Shown one piece after another: positions 1 through 10,484 of a stretch of DNA of 64,000 nucleotides (its first letter is position 1; each line of letters starts with the position of its first letter). The translations under genes and the position numbers were made by a program. This stretch comes from Diospyros lotus (Eukaryota; Streptophyta; Magnoliopsida; Ericales; Ebenaceae), in the NCBI RefSeq assembly GCF_014633365.1, contig NC_068348.1, positions 62,001 through 126,000 of the forward strand, in the 5' to 3' direction. Below the pieces are notes generated by a model. The model was not told where the DNA came from, searched no databases, and was given only the letters and a program-made list of their open reading frames with translations.

Positions 1-322
1 CTCAATCCCACTTCTTTTTCATTTGGATTGAACCACCTAAAAATTAGCCTCAAAATCAATCTCTGTTAGTAAACCAGCCAACCGCGTAACTTCAATTCTA
101 CCCGGTTATGATCCGTAGAGTCGCAAACACGAACTCCTCTAAGTCGATCCACACGATCGACCCTTTCCACGAATGCCTCAAGTAATGCAAGCAACCCTAG
201 GTGCCTCTTGAGAGATCCAAAATTTCTCACTCTTTTTTCCAGCTTCTTAAGTGGCATATTTATAGAGTTAAAAACCCTAATGGTGCCTTGAAAAACCCCT
301 AAATAATTTAGGCTCGGCCCTT
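1..322 (-). mobile_element. Ty1-copia LTR, distal part, split by Athila-1
   Basis: This is one side of a minus-strand copia LTR whose other side is 24454-25506. The two join once Athila-1 and one copy of the 5-base duplication CCCTT (318-322 and 24454-24458) are removed. A minus-strand TATA-like box lies at 257-264 (TATAAATA), as expected inside an LTR. The LTR end is beyond the window edge. The 86-residue ORF here is not a gene. Confidence 0.7.
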
Positions 323-604
323 TCATAAGCGTCTTTTATACACTTATTTTGGTCTATAAACTTGGCATTTATACATTCAATAAGCATGATTTCTACTTGA
401 TTTGGTTCTATATATGCTTATGTAGATGTGGAGCATGTGTTAAAGTGAATATGGAGCAAAAAGAATGATTTTGGAATATGATGGGAGTGAAATGAAGCTT
501 GGAGGCATGGTTGGGTACCGAATTAAAAGAAAGCAAAAGAGTATAGAGCAAAAAGTGGAAGATGATGAAGAAAGAAGCAAAAAGAAGAAGGCTAGCGAGC
601 TTAT

Positions 605-690
605 AGCGGTATGCATACCGCTGTAAGACCGCTATAAGATTTAGTTGCTGGAGCTCACGGTCCTATAGCGGAATGCATACCCCTATAGGA
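605..690. repeat. Palindromes centred on ATGCAT in the LTR U3
   Basis: 605-622 is a perfect 18-base palindrome, AGCGGTATGCATACCGCT. 661-690 is a 30-base near-palindrome with the same GCGG-ATGCAT core. Equivalent pairs occur in the other Athila LTRs; at 37752-37781 the 30-base arm pair is perfect apart from one mismatched pair. The function is unknown. Confidence 0.8.
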
Positions 691-863
691 CCGCTTTAGG
701 ATTTGCTTTTTGGAGCTCACGGGTCTGCAACAACAAGCATACCGCGGTAGGACCGCGGTAAGGTTCAAAGCTTCGTTTTAAGCTTGTTTTAAGCCCGTTT
801 CAATCCAAATAAAAGAGAGATGGACTCCTTCAAGGTGTAGGACTTTGATAACCTAAAGAGAAC

Positions 864-873
864 TATATAAAGG
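864..873 (+). promoter_or_regulatory. LTR TATA box, Athila-1 5' LTR
   Basis: TATATAAAGG, identical in all four Athila LTRs (12356-12365, 37946-37955, 44366-44375). The position, about 540 bases into the LTR, fits the U3/R boundary of an RNA polymerase II promoter. The transcription start was not determined. Confidence 0.75.
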
Positions 874-1765
874 CTCATTTAAGAAAGATGAAGGACTTTT
901 TGGAAGGAAGGAGTAGACGGCAAGTCGAGGCAAAAAGAGGAGATTTTCTTGAAGATCTTCGGTTTTTGGTTTTATTTTTCTGTTCTTTCTTCTTTACAAC
1001 ATTATGAACTCTATTTTTATTACTCTTTCGTTGTTTGAAACTATGTTAGGCTAAGTACTTTATGACTAGGGTGATTGATGAAACCTAGTTCAATGTTGGT
1101 TTAATTAAAAGTAGTTGGGTTTTATTTTATTCTTGTCTTTTGAGTTGATCATTTGTTATGCACTAATTTCGTTTTAATGCTTGGCCGCCCTTAGAACGTG
1201 TTTGTGATTTATATTGCTTTTGAGAGATTCAATATAAATTAGCACTTGATAATAAACGACATAAGGTTCGATAATAGGTAGAGATGTCGTTATGCCTTGT
1301 GAAATCTTATTTTGATGATCATTGTGGATAAATGCATGTTTGTATATTTGCAGGTTAATTAGAGATAATTAATCTCATATGTGAGCATAGATTTGATTAA
1401 CCATCGAGAGAGGCTTTTGAGTAACTTAGGATCATTGATTTTCATCTCAAAGCAAGAATTATGAAACCCGATCACTGAAAGATTTAACCATTTATAGAAC
1501 TATGGTGGATTCATGAACCCTAATGCATTATATTTCTATCTTTAAAACCTAAAGAGTTATTTTGTGTTTTACTTTTGGTGAGTTAGTTTTAACTTATATA
1601 AAACTTCCATTGAGTATTATTTAGATTGTGTGTGGCTTATTAAAGTTAATAGTGGTTAAAGTAGGAATTAAAAGCTAATCCTCGTGGGAACGATACTTGA
1701 TTCATCATTATATTACTTGTTGTGATTCCGTTCACTTGCGGGAAAGAAAAAGGCGAACAAGTTTT

Positions 1766-1783
1766 TGGCGCCGTTGCCGGGGA
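1766..1783 (+). other. Primer-binding site for tRNA-Asp, Athila-1
   Basis: TGGCGCCGTTGCCGGGGA starts six bases after the LTR end. It is the complement of the 3' end of plant tRNA-Asp including CCA, the primer used by Athila elements. The second copy has the same 18 bases at 38848-38865. Confidence 0.93.
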
Positions 1784-1898
1784 TTGGTTATTTTGATTAC
1801 TATTTTAATTAAGATTAGCTTTAATACTTGTGTTGCTTTCTTTAATTTTTGACGCTGAACTATTTTAATTTTTACTGTGTTAGGATTGAAAATAGTGC

Positions 1899-2698
1899 AT
1901 GCGGCGTTCAGAACGTCTTGATCTTGTTGAGTTTGATCCGGAGATTGAACAAACCTTTCATCAAAGACGTCGTGAACAAAGAGCAAAAAGGGAACAACAA
2001 CAAAGCACAATGGATGACAACGAAAATCAGCTTGTTCAAATAGAGCGTACTGTGAGATCAATGAGAGAGATATCTTGATGGGGGATTTCATGATGCCTCC
2101 AGTCATTGAGAACCAGTCGAGCATAGTTTATCCTCCATATGGGCATGATAACTTCCAATTGAGGCCGGATGTGATAAATTTGTTCTCCAACAACATTCCA
2201 CTCTATGGGAGAAGTGATGAAAATCCACACTACCATCTCTCTCATTTTCTGGAGTATTCTGGCAACTTTAAGTATCAAGGGATTAATGAAGAAGAAATGA
2301 GGATGCGACTTTTTCCTCATACTCTGAAAGACAAAGCTCGAGAGTGGTTGGATTCACTATCACCTGGTAGCATCACTACATGGGCTAATTTAGTTCACAA
2401 GTTCACACTAAAATATTTTCCACCAGCCAAGATTAGCAAATTAAAGCATGAAATTTCAACTTTCCAGCAAGTTGAAACAGAGAATTTTCATGAAGCATGG
2501 GAACGGTATAAAGAATTGCTCAGGAAGTGTCCGAATCATGGGTTCTCTTTACCAGCTCAAAACCACTATTTCTATGCCGGATTGACTCCTTATAGTTGTT
2601 CGTCAGTTGATTCTACAGCAAGTGGTTCTATTAGAAACAAATCTGTTGGAGAGCTACATGATCTTTATGAGACAATGAGTGAGCAACAGGGCACATGA
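1899..2698 (+). pseudogene. gag: Athila-1 gag (capsid), frameshifted
   Basis: Gag forms the particle in which reverse transcription takes place. The start is the ATG at 1899 (MRRSERL), also present in copy 2 at 38981. A small deletion near 2053 shifts the frame: copy 2 reads ...RTAEINERDIL, while here the N-terminal frame stops. From 2075 the frame continues for 207 residues with the Athila capsid signature: RLFPHTLKDKAREWL, SLSPGSITTW, FPPAKISKLK and EAWERYKELLRKCP. The stop at 2696-2698 (TGA) lies inside the gag-pol frame, which reopens at once, and is consistent with a CGA codon mutated by C to T. No zinc knuckle is seen, as is usual in Athila. Confidence 0.88.
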
Positions 2699-3775
2699 CC
2701 AAGCAACACCGAAGTTAATCCTAAGGAGCAAGCAAATGCAATCACTACAAGGAGTGGAGTGCAACTACCAGAAATTCATGTTAAAAGACCAAGTGTGGAA
2801 AAGAAAACTGATGCTAAAAAGGAGATAACAACTGAGAATAAGGAGCCCGAAGATATAGCTGAACAAGAAAAAGTGGTTTCATCACCAATCAAGCCTTATG
2901 TTCCACTTATTCCATTTCCTCAAAGATTGCGCAAGCACAAGTTGGATAAGCAATTTGAGAAATTTCTGGAGGTGTTCAAGAGGCTACATATCAATATACC
3001 ATTTGCTGAAGCTCTATCTCAAATGCCCAACTATGCAAAATTTATGAAGGAGATTCTATCGAACAAAAGAAAGCTTGAGGAGCATGAAACCGTGATGCTA
3101 ACAGATGAGGGTAGTGCCATTTTATAGAATAAATTACCACCAAAGTTGAAAGACACAGGAAGTTTCACCATCCCTAGCACCATTGGCAGTTTGTATTTTG
3201 AACGGTCCTTATGTGATTTGGGTGCTAGCATTAATTTGATGCCATTTTCTATCTTTCAAAAACTTGGGCTGGGCGAAGCAAAGCCTACAAGAGTATCATT
3301 ACAGCTAGCGGATGGGTCCATGAAACATCCACGTGGAATTGTTGAAGATATTCTGGTAAAAGTGGATAAGTTTATATTTCCAGCAGATTTCATTATTTTG
3401 GATATGGCTGAAGATAGAGATATTTCTCTTATTTTGGGGCGACCTTTTCTAGCTACTGGACTAGCACTCATTGATGTACAAAAAGAAAAACTCATGTTAA
3501 GGCTAAATGAGGAGCAAATCACTTTTAATGTGTTTGAAGCACTAAAATTTCCTACTGCTTCAGATTCTTGTTTTCAGATTGATATTGTGGATAAAGAGAT
3601 AGCAAACACTTTCACTTTGAACCAACCATCAGATCCTTGGGAAGCATGTGTAATGCACTCACAAGTTGAAGAGACTGACTCTGCTCCAATTGAAGAATGT
3701 GTCAAATATTTGCAAGGATCTGAACTTATTCAAAAGGGAAAGCAATACAAGGCATTGGGCACGGGGCCTCCATGA
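2699..3775 (+). pseudogene. Athila-1 gag C-terminus and aspartic protease
   Basis: Same frame as gag. 2759-3127 is a charged linker ending in the Athila motif around MPNYAKFMKEILSNKRKLEE. A TAG at 3125-3127 interrupts it. The protease domain follows (3146-3775). Its active-site loop reads CDLGASINLMPFSIF, with DLGAS in place of the usual D[ST]GAS, as commonly seen in Athila. The C-terminal flap motif ISLILGRPFLATG is intact (about residues 92-104 of the open segment). The segment closes with TGA at 3773-3775. The protease would process gag-pol. The in-frame stops make this copy inactive. Confidence 0.85.
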
Positions 3776-5025
3776 CCTTTACCTTCCATTCAACAAGCTC
3801 CGAAATTGGAGCTAAAGCAGCTGCCATCCCATCTTCGGTATGCCTATTTGGGTGAGTCTTCTACTCTTCCAATTATAATTGCTAAATCCATTAGCCAAGA
3901 AGAAGAGGATAAGCTACTCCGGGTGCTTCGGGAACATAAGTCAGCTCTTGGATGGACTATAGCAGATATCAAAGGCATTAGCCCCTCCCTTTGTATGCAC
4001 AAGATCCTCATGGAAGAAACTTATAAGCCGGTAGTGCAACATCAACGTCGACTAAACCCCCATCTATAAGATGTGGTCAGAGCTGAGGTATTGAAATTAC
4101 TTGATGCTAGGATTATTTATTCCATATCGGATAGTGCATGGTTTAGTCCTATTCACGTTGTGACAAAAAAGGGAGCAATCACAGTGGAAAAGAATGAACA
4201 TAATGAGCTTATTCCAGTCCGACCAACTACAGGGTGCCGAGTTTGTATAGATTATCGCAAGTTGAATGACTCAACCTGAAAGGATCACTTTTCCCTTCCA
4301 TTCATTGATCAAATGTTGAGCGTCTAGCAGGCCATTCCCACTATTGTTTCCTTGATGGCTACTCGGGATACAATCAAATTCCAATAGCCCCGGAAGATCA
4401 AGAGAAAACAACATTCACTTGTCCATATGGCACATTTGCATACCGACGGATGCCTTTTGGCCTCTGTAATGCACCTGCTACATTTCAACGCTGCATGATG
4501 TCAATCTTTTCAAATATGGTGGAAAGATTTATTGAGGTATTCATGGATGATTTCTCAGTTTTTGGTTCATCATTTGACGAGTGTATAAAGAACTTAACTC
4601 TTATTCTAAGGCGTTGTGAAGAAACAAACCTCATGCTGAATTGGGAGAAGTGTCACTTTATGGTCCAAGAAGGAATTGTGTTAGGACACCGAATTTCAGT
4701 TAGGGGCATAGAGGTCGACAAAGCAAAGATTCAAGTAATCGAGAAACTACCTCCACCAACGTCAGTCAAGGGCATCAGAAGTTTCTTAGGACACGCGGGT
4801 TTTTATAGGAGATTCATTAAGGATTTCTCTAAGATTACGAAGCCACTGTGCAACTTATTGGAGAAGGATGCCAAATTTGACTTTTCAAAAGAATGCCTAA
4901 CGTCTTTCAACATGATTAAAGAAAAGTTGATTTCAACACCTGTGGTTGTGGCACCAGATTGGGACTTTCCATTTGAACTCATGTGTGATGCTAACGATTA
5001 TGCAATGGGGGTTGTTTTGGGATAA
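3776..5025 (+). pseudogene. Athila-1 reverse transcriptase
   Basis: The RNA-dependent DNA polymerase domain. Palm and finger motifs are readable across two frames: SAWFSPIHVVTKKGA and CRVCIDYRKLND in the gag frame up to 4279. After a frameshift near 4320 come FLDGYSGYNQI, MPFGLCNAPATFQRC (4450 onward), the catalytic FMDDFSVFG, and LGHRISVRGIEVD. In-frame stops lie at 4067-4069 (TAA), 4277-4279 (TGA) and 5023-5025 (TAA). Each is one C-to-T change from a CAA or CGA codon that would suit the family. Catalytic aspartates are retained, but the open frame is lost. It continues into RNase H. Confidence 0.9.
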
Positions 5026-5345
5026 CGGAGAGATAAGATCTTCCATGTTATTTATTATGCTAGTCGGACTCTCAATGATGCCCAGCTGAATTATGCTACA
5101 ACAGAAAAAGAGTTACTAGCAGTGGTATTTGCATTTGAGAAGTTTCGATCTTATCTCATGGGTCAAAAGTAATTGTCTACACTGACCACGCAGCCTTGAG
5201 GTATTTGTTTGCAAAGAAAGATGCAAAGCCAAGGCTGCTCAGATGGATACTATTGCTTCAAGAGTTTGATCTGGAGATAAGGGATAAGAAAGGTTGTGAA
5301 AATGTGGTGGCTGACTATCTTTCTAGAATGGAAAATTTCAAGCAA
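5026..5345 (+). pseudogene. Athila-1 RNase H
   Basis: RNase H degrades the RNA strand during reverse transcription. The first catalytic aspartate is in LMCDANDYAMG just before 5023. The catalytic glutamate region [17 protein letters not shown] and the [11 protein letters not shown] motif follow. A one-base loss near 5168 (after GQK) moves the frame, and the rest (5196 onward) runs on through VADYLSRM into integrase. Domain identity is clear; this copy is non-functional. Confidence 0.85.
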
Positions 5346-6713
5346 ACAACAACTGAGGACTTAAATGAAAAATTTCCAGATGAACAACTTCTTACGGTGG
5401 AAAGAAAGGCCAACGACATAGAGGCACCTTGGTTTGCTGATTATGTGAATTATCTTGCGACCAATATTGTGCCCCTAGATTTTAACTACCATCAGCGCAA
5501 AAAGTTCTTTTCAGATCTCAAGTATTACTTTTGGGAGGATCCTATTCTGTACCGACACGGTGCCGACCAAGTAATTCGGAGATGTGTCCCAGAAGAAGAA
5601 ATGGAACTGATCCTGGAGCAGTGTCATGCTTCACCATATGGTGGACATTTTGGGGCAACAAAGACAGCAGCAAAGGTCCTTCAATCTGGATTTTATTGGC
5701 CTACTCTTTTTAGAGATACTCAAACATTGGTATAGAAGTGTGACTGGTGCCAACGGACGGGAAACTTATCACGAAAGCAAGAGATGCCTCTTCATGGAAT
5801 TCTTGTAGTTGAGTTATTTGATGTTTGGGGCATTGATTTCATGGGCCCATTCCCACCATCATTTGCCAATGCTTATATTTTGGTGGCAGTAGATTACGTC
5901 TCCAAGTGGGTCGAGGCTGTTGCTTTACCCACTAATGATGGCCGAGCCGTGGTGAGTTTCCTCAAGAAAAATTTTCTTACTCGTTTTGGTACTCCTCAGG
6001 CCATAATAAGTGATAGGGCAAAGCATTTTTGCAACCGATACTTTGACACTCTTTTGGTCAAATATGGGGTGAAACACAAGGTTGCCACTCCCTATCATCC
6101 CCAAACAAGTGGGCAAGTGGAGATTTCAAATCGAGAGCTGAAGAGGATATTGGAGCTCACCATGAATGCATCTCGTAAAGATTGGTCGAAAAAACTTGAC
6201 GATGCACTATGGGCTTATCGCACTGCATTTAAGATGCCGATTGGGATGTCACCATATCGTCTTATTTTTGAAAAAACATGTCACCTACCAGTTGAGTTGG
6301 AGCATCGAGCCTATTGGGCAGTGAAAAAGCTAAATTTTGATTTAAAGAAGGCTGGTGAAAAGAGGTTATTACAGCTAAATGAACTAGATGAATTTCGGTT
6401 GGAGGCATATGAAAATGCCAAGTTATACAAGGAGCGAACCAAAAAATGGCATGATCATCACATTCATGGGAAGCAATTTGAGGTAGGGCAAAAAGTGTTG
6501 TTATTCAACTCACGTCTCAAGCTACTTCCAGGCAAGTTGCGCTCAAGGTGGTTTGGGCCGTTCACTGTTGCCAAAGTTTATCAACATGGTGCTGTTGATG
6601 TCACTCACGACACTAAGGGTACTTTTAAGGTGAATGGACAGCGACTCAAGCCATATCTAGGGGAGGAATTTGCCAAGGAAAAGACATCCACCGAATTAAG
6701 CAATCTGGAATGA
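5346..6713 (+). pseudogene. Athila-1 integrase
   Basis: Integrase joins the cDNA to host DNA. The N-terminal zinc finger is present: histidines in [11 protein letters not shown] and cysteines in KCDWC. A TAG at 5733-5735 cuts it just before the cysteine pair; copy 2 has AAG there. The core begins at 5784 and has all three catalytic acidic residues: [13 protein letters not shown] (copy 2 has ISDGGKHF) and GQVEISNRE, spaced as in DD35E. The C-terminal module contains [20 protein letters not shown] and ends TGA at 6713. There is no chromodomain, as expected for Athila. Apart from one nonsense codon and a changed glycine pair, this is among the best kept parts of the element. Confidence 0.92.
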
Positions 6714-7802
6714 GGAGCAGCACAGTCAAGCTAATGACTCTAAACAAGCGCTTTTGGGAGGCAACCCAATTCTATATCCTTTCATTTTTTATTTGATGTT
6801 GTTTCTTCCATTTTCCCTATTTAGCATTTGTTTTAAAGTGTTAGGTTCTAGGTTAGAGAGTGCCTTGGTTAGGAGAGTTTCTCACTTAGAGCCTAGGCTA
6901 TATAAATGAAAATTAAAAAAAAAAGAAAAAAAGAAAAACAAAACATAATAATCATAATAAAAAAAAATTCAAAAAAGGGGGGCAGTTCACGCCTTGGCCG
7001 CGGCATCCATGCCGCAGCCGCAGCGCGAGGCAGCAGCCTCTCTGCTGCTCGCGGGCGAGCCGTGGTATGCATACCGCGGCTAGCTCATGCCACAACAAGG
7101 ATGTTGTGGCTCGCAGATGGGCCGCGGCATGCATGCCGCGGCCGCACCGCGGAACGGGTCAGCCTCTTAAGGCCGACCCACTCCCTTTTATTTTCTCCCC
7201 CTCTCTCATTTTCTCCTCTCATTCTTCACCCCACCCTCGCCTACCATCCCTCTAACTTACTCCCAGCCCTCTTTTCCAAGTTTTCCCTCAAGGCCTTCCT
7301 TTCTACTCTCTCCCACTTCAACATCAAAGGTATGTTTCACATTCTTTTAGTGTTTTTTGTATGGATTGGTGCCCTATTTTGGAAATGGGTGATGAGTTAT
7401 TTTGTGAATGAGAGTAATGATGTTGTGGTTGATGATGTTGTGTTGGGTTTGTTGCTATTTGTTATGTTTTTGTTTGGGGAAATTTCATGGATCCTAAGCC
7501 CTATTTTCTTCTCTTCCACTCAACTAGCACACCAAGTGTTCGATGAAATGCCCCAACTACACATTCCCACACACATTTTCACATTCATTGCATTATGAAT
7601 TGAGGGAATAGAATGAATTAAGTTTGGGGGGATATTGTGGCACCTTTGGCTCTCCAAATTATTTCTTTCTTACAAAATAAATACATAACACCAAAAAAAA
7701 AAAAAAGAGAGAGAGACACAAATAAGCCAAGAATTAATTGCTTACTTCTCTTCTTCATTCTCGTGTTTGATTTTATGCCTCCAGGAACGAGCCCGAACAA
7801 AG
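6714..7802 (+). promoter_or_regulatory. Spacer with putative internal promoter and leader intron
   Basis: There is no convincing gene here. The 230-residue ORF at 6906-7598 is low-complexity and not kept in copy 2. The order of signals resembles a plant promoter and 5' leader: TATATAAAT at 6899-6907, a GC-rich block of palindromes (about 6995-7150), a long pyrimidine-rich stretch (7175-7320), a splice donor AAAG|GTATGT at 7329/7330, and a pyrimidine-rich acceptor ending CCTCCAG at 7784, 18 bases before the ATG of the extra ORF. Copy 2 keeps all of these (TATA 40718-40726, donor 41148, acceptor 41600). Splicing is inferred, not shown. AAGTTTGGGGGG at 7620 resembles the polypurine tract. Confidence 0.55.
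7120..7143. repeat. 24-base perfect palindrome in the pol/ORF spacer
   Basis: GGCCGCGGCATG followed by its exact reverse complement. Two imperfect relatives lie upstream, around 7000-7021 and 7057-7080, spaced about 60 bases. In copy 2 the upstream one (40814-40837) is the perfect one and the others have drifted. The centre, CATGCATG, is the RY motif recognised by plant B3 transcription factors. Confidence 0.8.
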
Positions 7803-8945
7803 ATGGCACCCAAAACTCGCTACACTCTAGTCGTCAACAAGGGTAAGGCCATTGCCACTAGTTCCAACGCTTCCAAATGGTTGCGAGTTGATCCTCCATC
7901 ATATCCAATACACCTCACTCCTAGAGCTGAAAAAAGAGCCCGAGTGATAGAGTCATGGCCTCTCCACAGGGAGCGGGAATTTGACCTTGCTAGCATTGAG
8001 ATCACTGGAGTTTCTGAAGTAATTCATGCCAAACACTGGCACAAACTTTGTGCCAAACCTCACAAGATCTATCCCTCTATGGTTCGAGAATTTTTGGCTA
8101 ATTTCAATGATAATATCCGTGGAGGTGACGATGAAGATGAGGATGCTCACGCTTTCCATACATATGTGCGAGGCGTATGGGTACCATTCAGTCCTGATGT
8201 CATCCAACACTTTTATCAATTGCCATCAGGGATAGATCTTACGGACATAGACGACTGGAATCAAGTGGCTCGTTATTGCTTTAATGAAGCCATTCCAATA
8301 GTGTGGCCACGCCACAATGTGGTGCTCCACAATGAGCTTAACCTCAAGACAAAGACGTTCCACTACATCTTATCTTCTAACATCGCTCCATCTTTACACA
8401 TGACTGAGATATACCCTCCACGGATGCAGCTTCTTTATGCCTTGGCTACTGGACATGAATTGAATTTTGGCGAGCGTATCTTCCAACAAATCGTCACCCT
8501 CGCCTTGGCCAAGGGTAGTAAGAAGAGGATTTACTTTCCCGCGCTTATCTCAGCATTGTGCAAGCAAGCCAAAGTCCCTACATCCACATCTGAGCTCGAC
8601 AAGACGAAGCCTGCACCGATCAATCTATATACTATCCGACAGTCTCATACTCAGATTGCCCAACACTGACATGCAGCTCGCATGCGAGACGCCGAAGCAA
8701 AGGCAGAGGAAGAAGATGAAGCCGAGCAGTACATGGAACCCGCAGCACCACCTACAGTGAGACCACTGCCCCGCCGCCGACCTGGAGGAGTCAACTTCGG
8801 CCCCACATTAGAGGCCATGCAAGCACAAATTCAAGACAATCGAGATAAGCAAGATCGACAATTTCACATGTTGCAAGCAGGCCTGGATGTTCTGAGAGCC
8901 GACCTTCATACCCAGCACGAGAAGGTGAGATCCATGTTTGCCTAG
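7803..8945 (+). pseudogene. Athila extra ORF after pol (plant transposon protein type)
   Basis: In the place where Athila elements carry an additional, sometimes called env-like, ORF. The start is ATG 7803 (MAPKTRY), just after a putative splice acceptor. The protein is basic at its N-terminus. It contains VREFLANFNDN, an acidic loop (GGDDEDEDAH) and YVRGVWVPFSPDVIQHFYQLP, the pattern of the putative plant transposon protein family. It has a C-terminal Q/R-rich, coiled-coil-prone tail. No signal peptide or membrane segment is seen, so an envelope role is not supported. TGA at 8667-8669 is CGA in copy 2, and TAG at 8943-8945 is CAG in copy 2. The original stop lies past 10489, so the copia solo LTR at 8979 sits in the last codons. 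Function unknown. Confidence 0.75.
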
Positions 8946-8978
8946 CTGCTCTAGTCCCAGCCGCCGCCACCTCCCGAC

Positions 8979-10484
8979 TAAAGGATCATAAACGAGGATT
9001 CATAGCATGCAACGGAAGCGTTTTAATCAAAAAACGTTCCTCGTATTGATTAAAATCTAGGAGACTTACTTTTTCGGAAGATTACTGGACGGAATGGAGC
9101 GATAGGAGCAGGATGAGCGGGAACCTCTTCTCGTAGTGGAGACGACGGCTGTCCTGCAATCCTTCGGCTCCTTCGCATCAGAACTCAAAGGCACTCTTTC
9201 GATCTTCCGGAGTATGACTCAAACTCGTGGCCTCTCTTTCGGTGAAGAAGAGTCAAAAATGACTTGAATGAAAAAACAACCAAGGAGAGAATATAAAGGG
9301 AGAGCCCTAGGGTTAAAACCCTAGTGGGCCAAACCCTAATGGGCCAAGTCCATTTAATTAATTTTCTAATTGGGTTAGCCCAATTAATTAATTAAACTAA
9401 TGAACTATTATTTTATTCTAGCCCAATTAATTATGAACCATTCTGAATAAAATAATTCTCTCTCAATGTAATTCATCCAACAAGCCAAATGTATTAAATA
9501 ATACATGAGTTATATCGAGCTACCCCGGGGACCAAAAGAAAAATTATTCACGGCTACTAAAATGACCAAAATATCCCTGCTACCTAGTAGCTATATTTTG
9601 TCATTCTAAGTGTTCAAACTATCACCATATGGTAACACTGACCCCATGAATAATTTTGCATATGCCATGTCTTTGACCTACTAGTGTAATGACGAAAATA
9701 CCCCTCTGCGTAACACCCATCGTTTAGAAAGGAATAATGTACTAACACCTCTCTAAATGATTTCTACCATCCTTAGATCACTAGTCCAATAATCCGTGAC
9801 TACTCGAATGTACTTGCTTATCACTGGAAGCTACCCAGAAGCGCACACTCTTAAGTCACGTTCCCAGGGACCTGGATTATTTGATTATTCTTGGACAATC
9901 ACAAGGGGGTGAATCACATAAACTATCTTGTATTAGTCTGTCTTAGCTAATTAGAAACCATACTCCCAACTCAAAAGGATATTGATCTTTGATAGACCTC
10001 ACCTACAATGAATCTAAGAATATAGCTCTAGGTTCACTAGACCACCAACTAATACTCAAGTATTAGAGTACTCGTCCACGTAGTAGCAGTGATAGACTAG
10101 CTCCATGATAATTAGTACTTTGTCATTAGCTTCTATCACAGGTCCACTCTACGCATTCCAAATGCGCTTGTACAATTAGAGTAAACGGACTGTTTATTGG
10201 CTAAGGTAAGCCATCCTCCATTAGGATCTATTGCACAATGATCTTATCATGATAGAATGCCCAGTTCTATCAAAAGATCAAGAGTAATATTTTTCTTGCT
10301 TATTAAGTACCCATGATTCATGCCTAACTCTGAAGAACGACCCATCACATGAATCACTTACTTAATAGCATGGACACTTTTCCAACAATTAAATGCAAAT
10401 AATATATGTGTCATGAATTGAATAAAAGAAACATCATTACCATAAATTAAACAAAACGTGTCTTTAGGGCATACATTTCCAACA
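8979..10484 (-). mobile_element. Copia solo LTR in the extra ORF of Athila-1
   Basis: An insertion absent from copy 2, flanked by CCGAC at 8974-8978 and 10485-10489. Read on the minus strand it starts TGTTGGAAATGTATGCCC, a typical copia LTR start, and ends CCTTTA, where the final CA has become TA. It shares internal order (GGGCCxAA blocks, TTAATTAA runs) with the copia LTR at 24454-25506. There is no internal region, so it is a recombination remnant. Confidence 0.88.

Larger units (their letters stand above)
323..1759 (+). repeat. Athila-1 5' LTR
   Basis: It matches 11837-13182 plus 24386-24453 and both LTRs of the second copy (37414-38841, 43840-45261) almost base for base. The ends are TG...CA in the other copies; here the second base is changed (TC). 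It ends in GGCGAACA, directly before the primer-binding region. Palindromes (605-690) lie upstream of a TATA box (864-873), so the left part is U3. Confidence 0.92.

Noticed and set aside
1766..1783. tRNA-Asp gene fragment
   Set aside because: Only the complement of the 3' 18 bases, in the primer-site position after an LTR; no tRNA body.
6906..7598. 230-residue ORF starting with a Lys-rich run
   Set aside because: It crosses an A-rich tract, the palindrome block and the putative intron, and copy 2 does not keep it.
7803..8945. Envelope gene of an endogenous retrovirus
   Set aside because: No signal peptide, membrane segment or envelope features; the pattern fits the plant transposon protein family instead.
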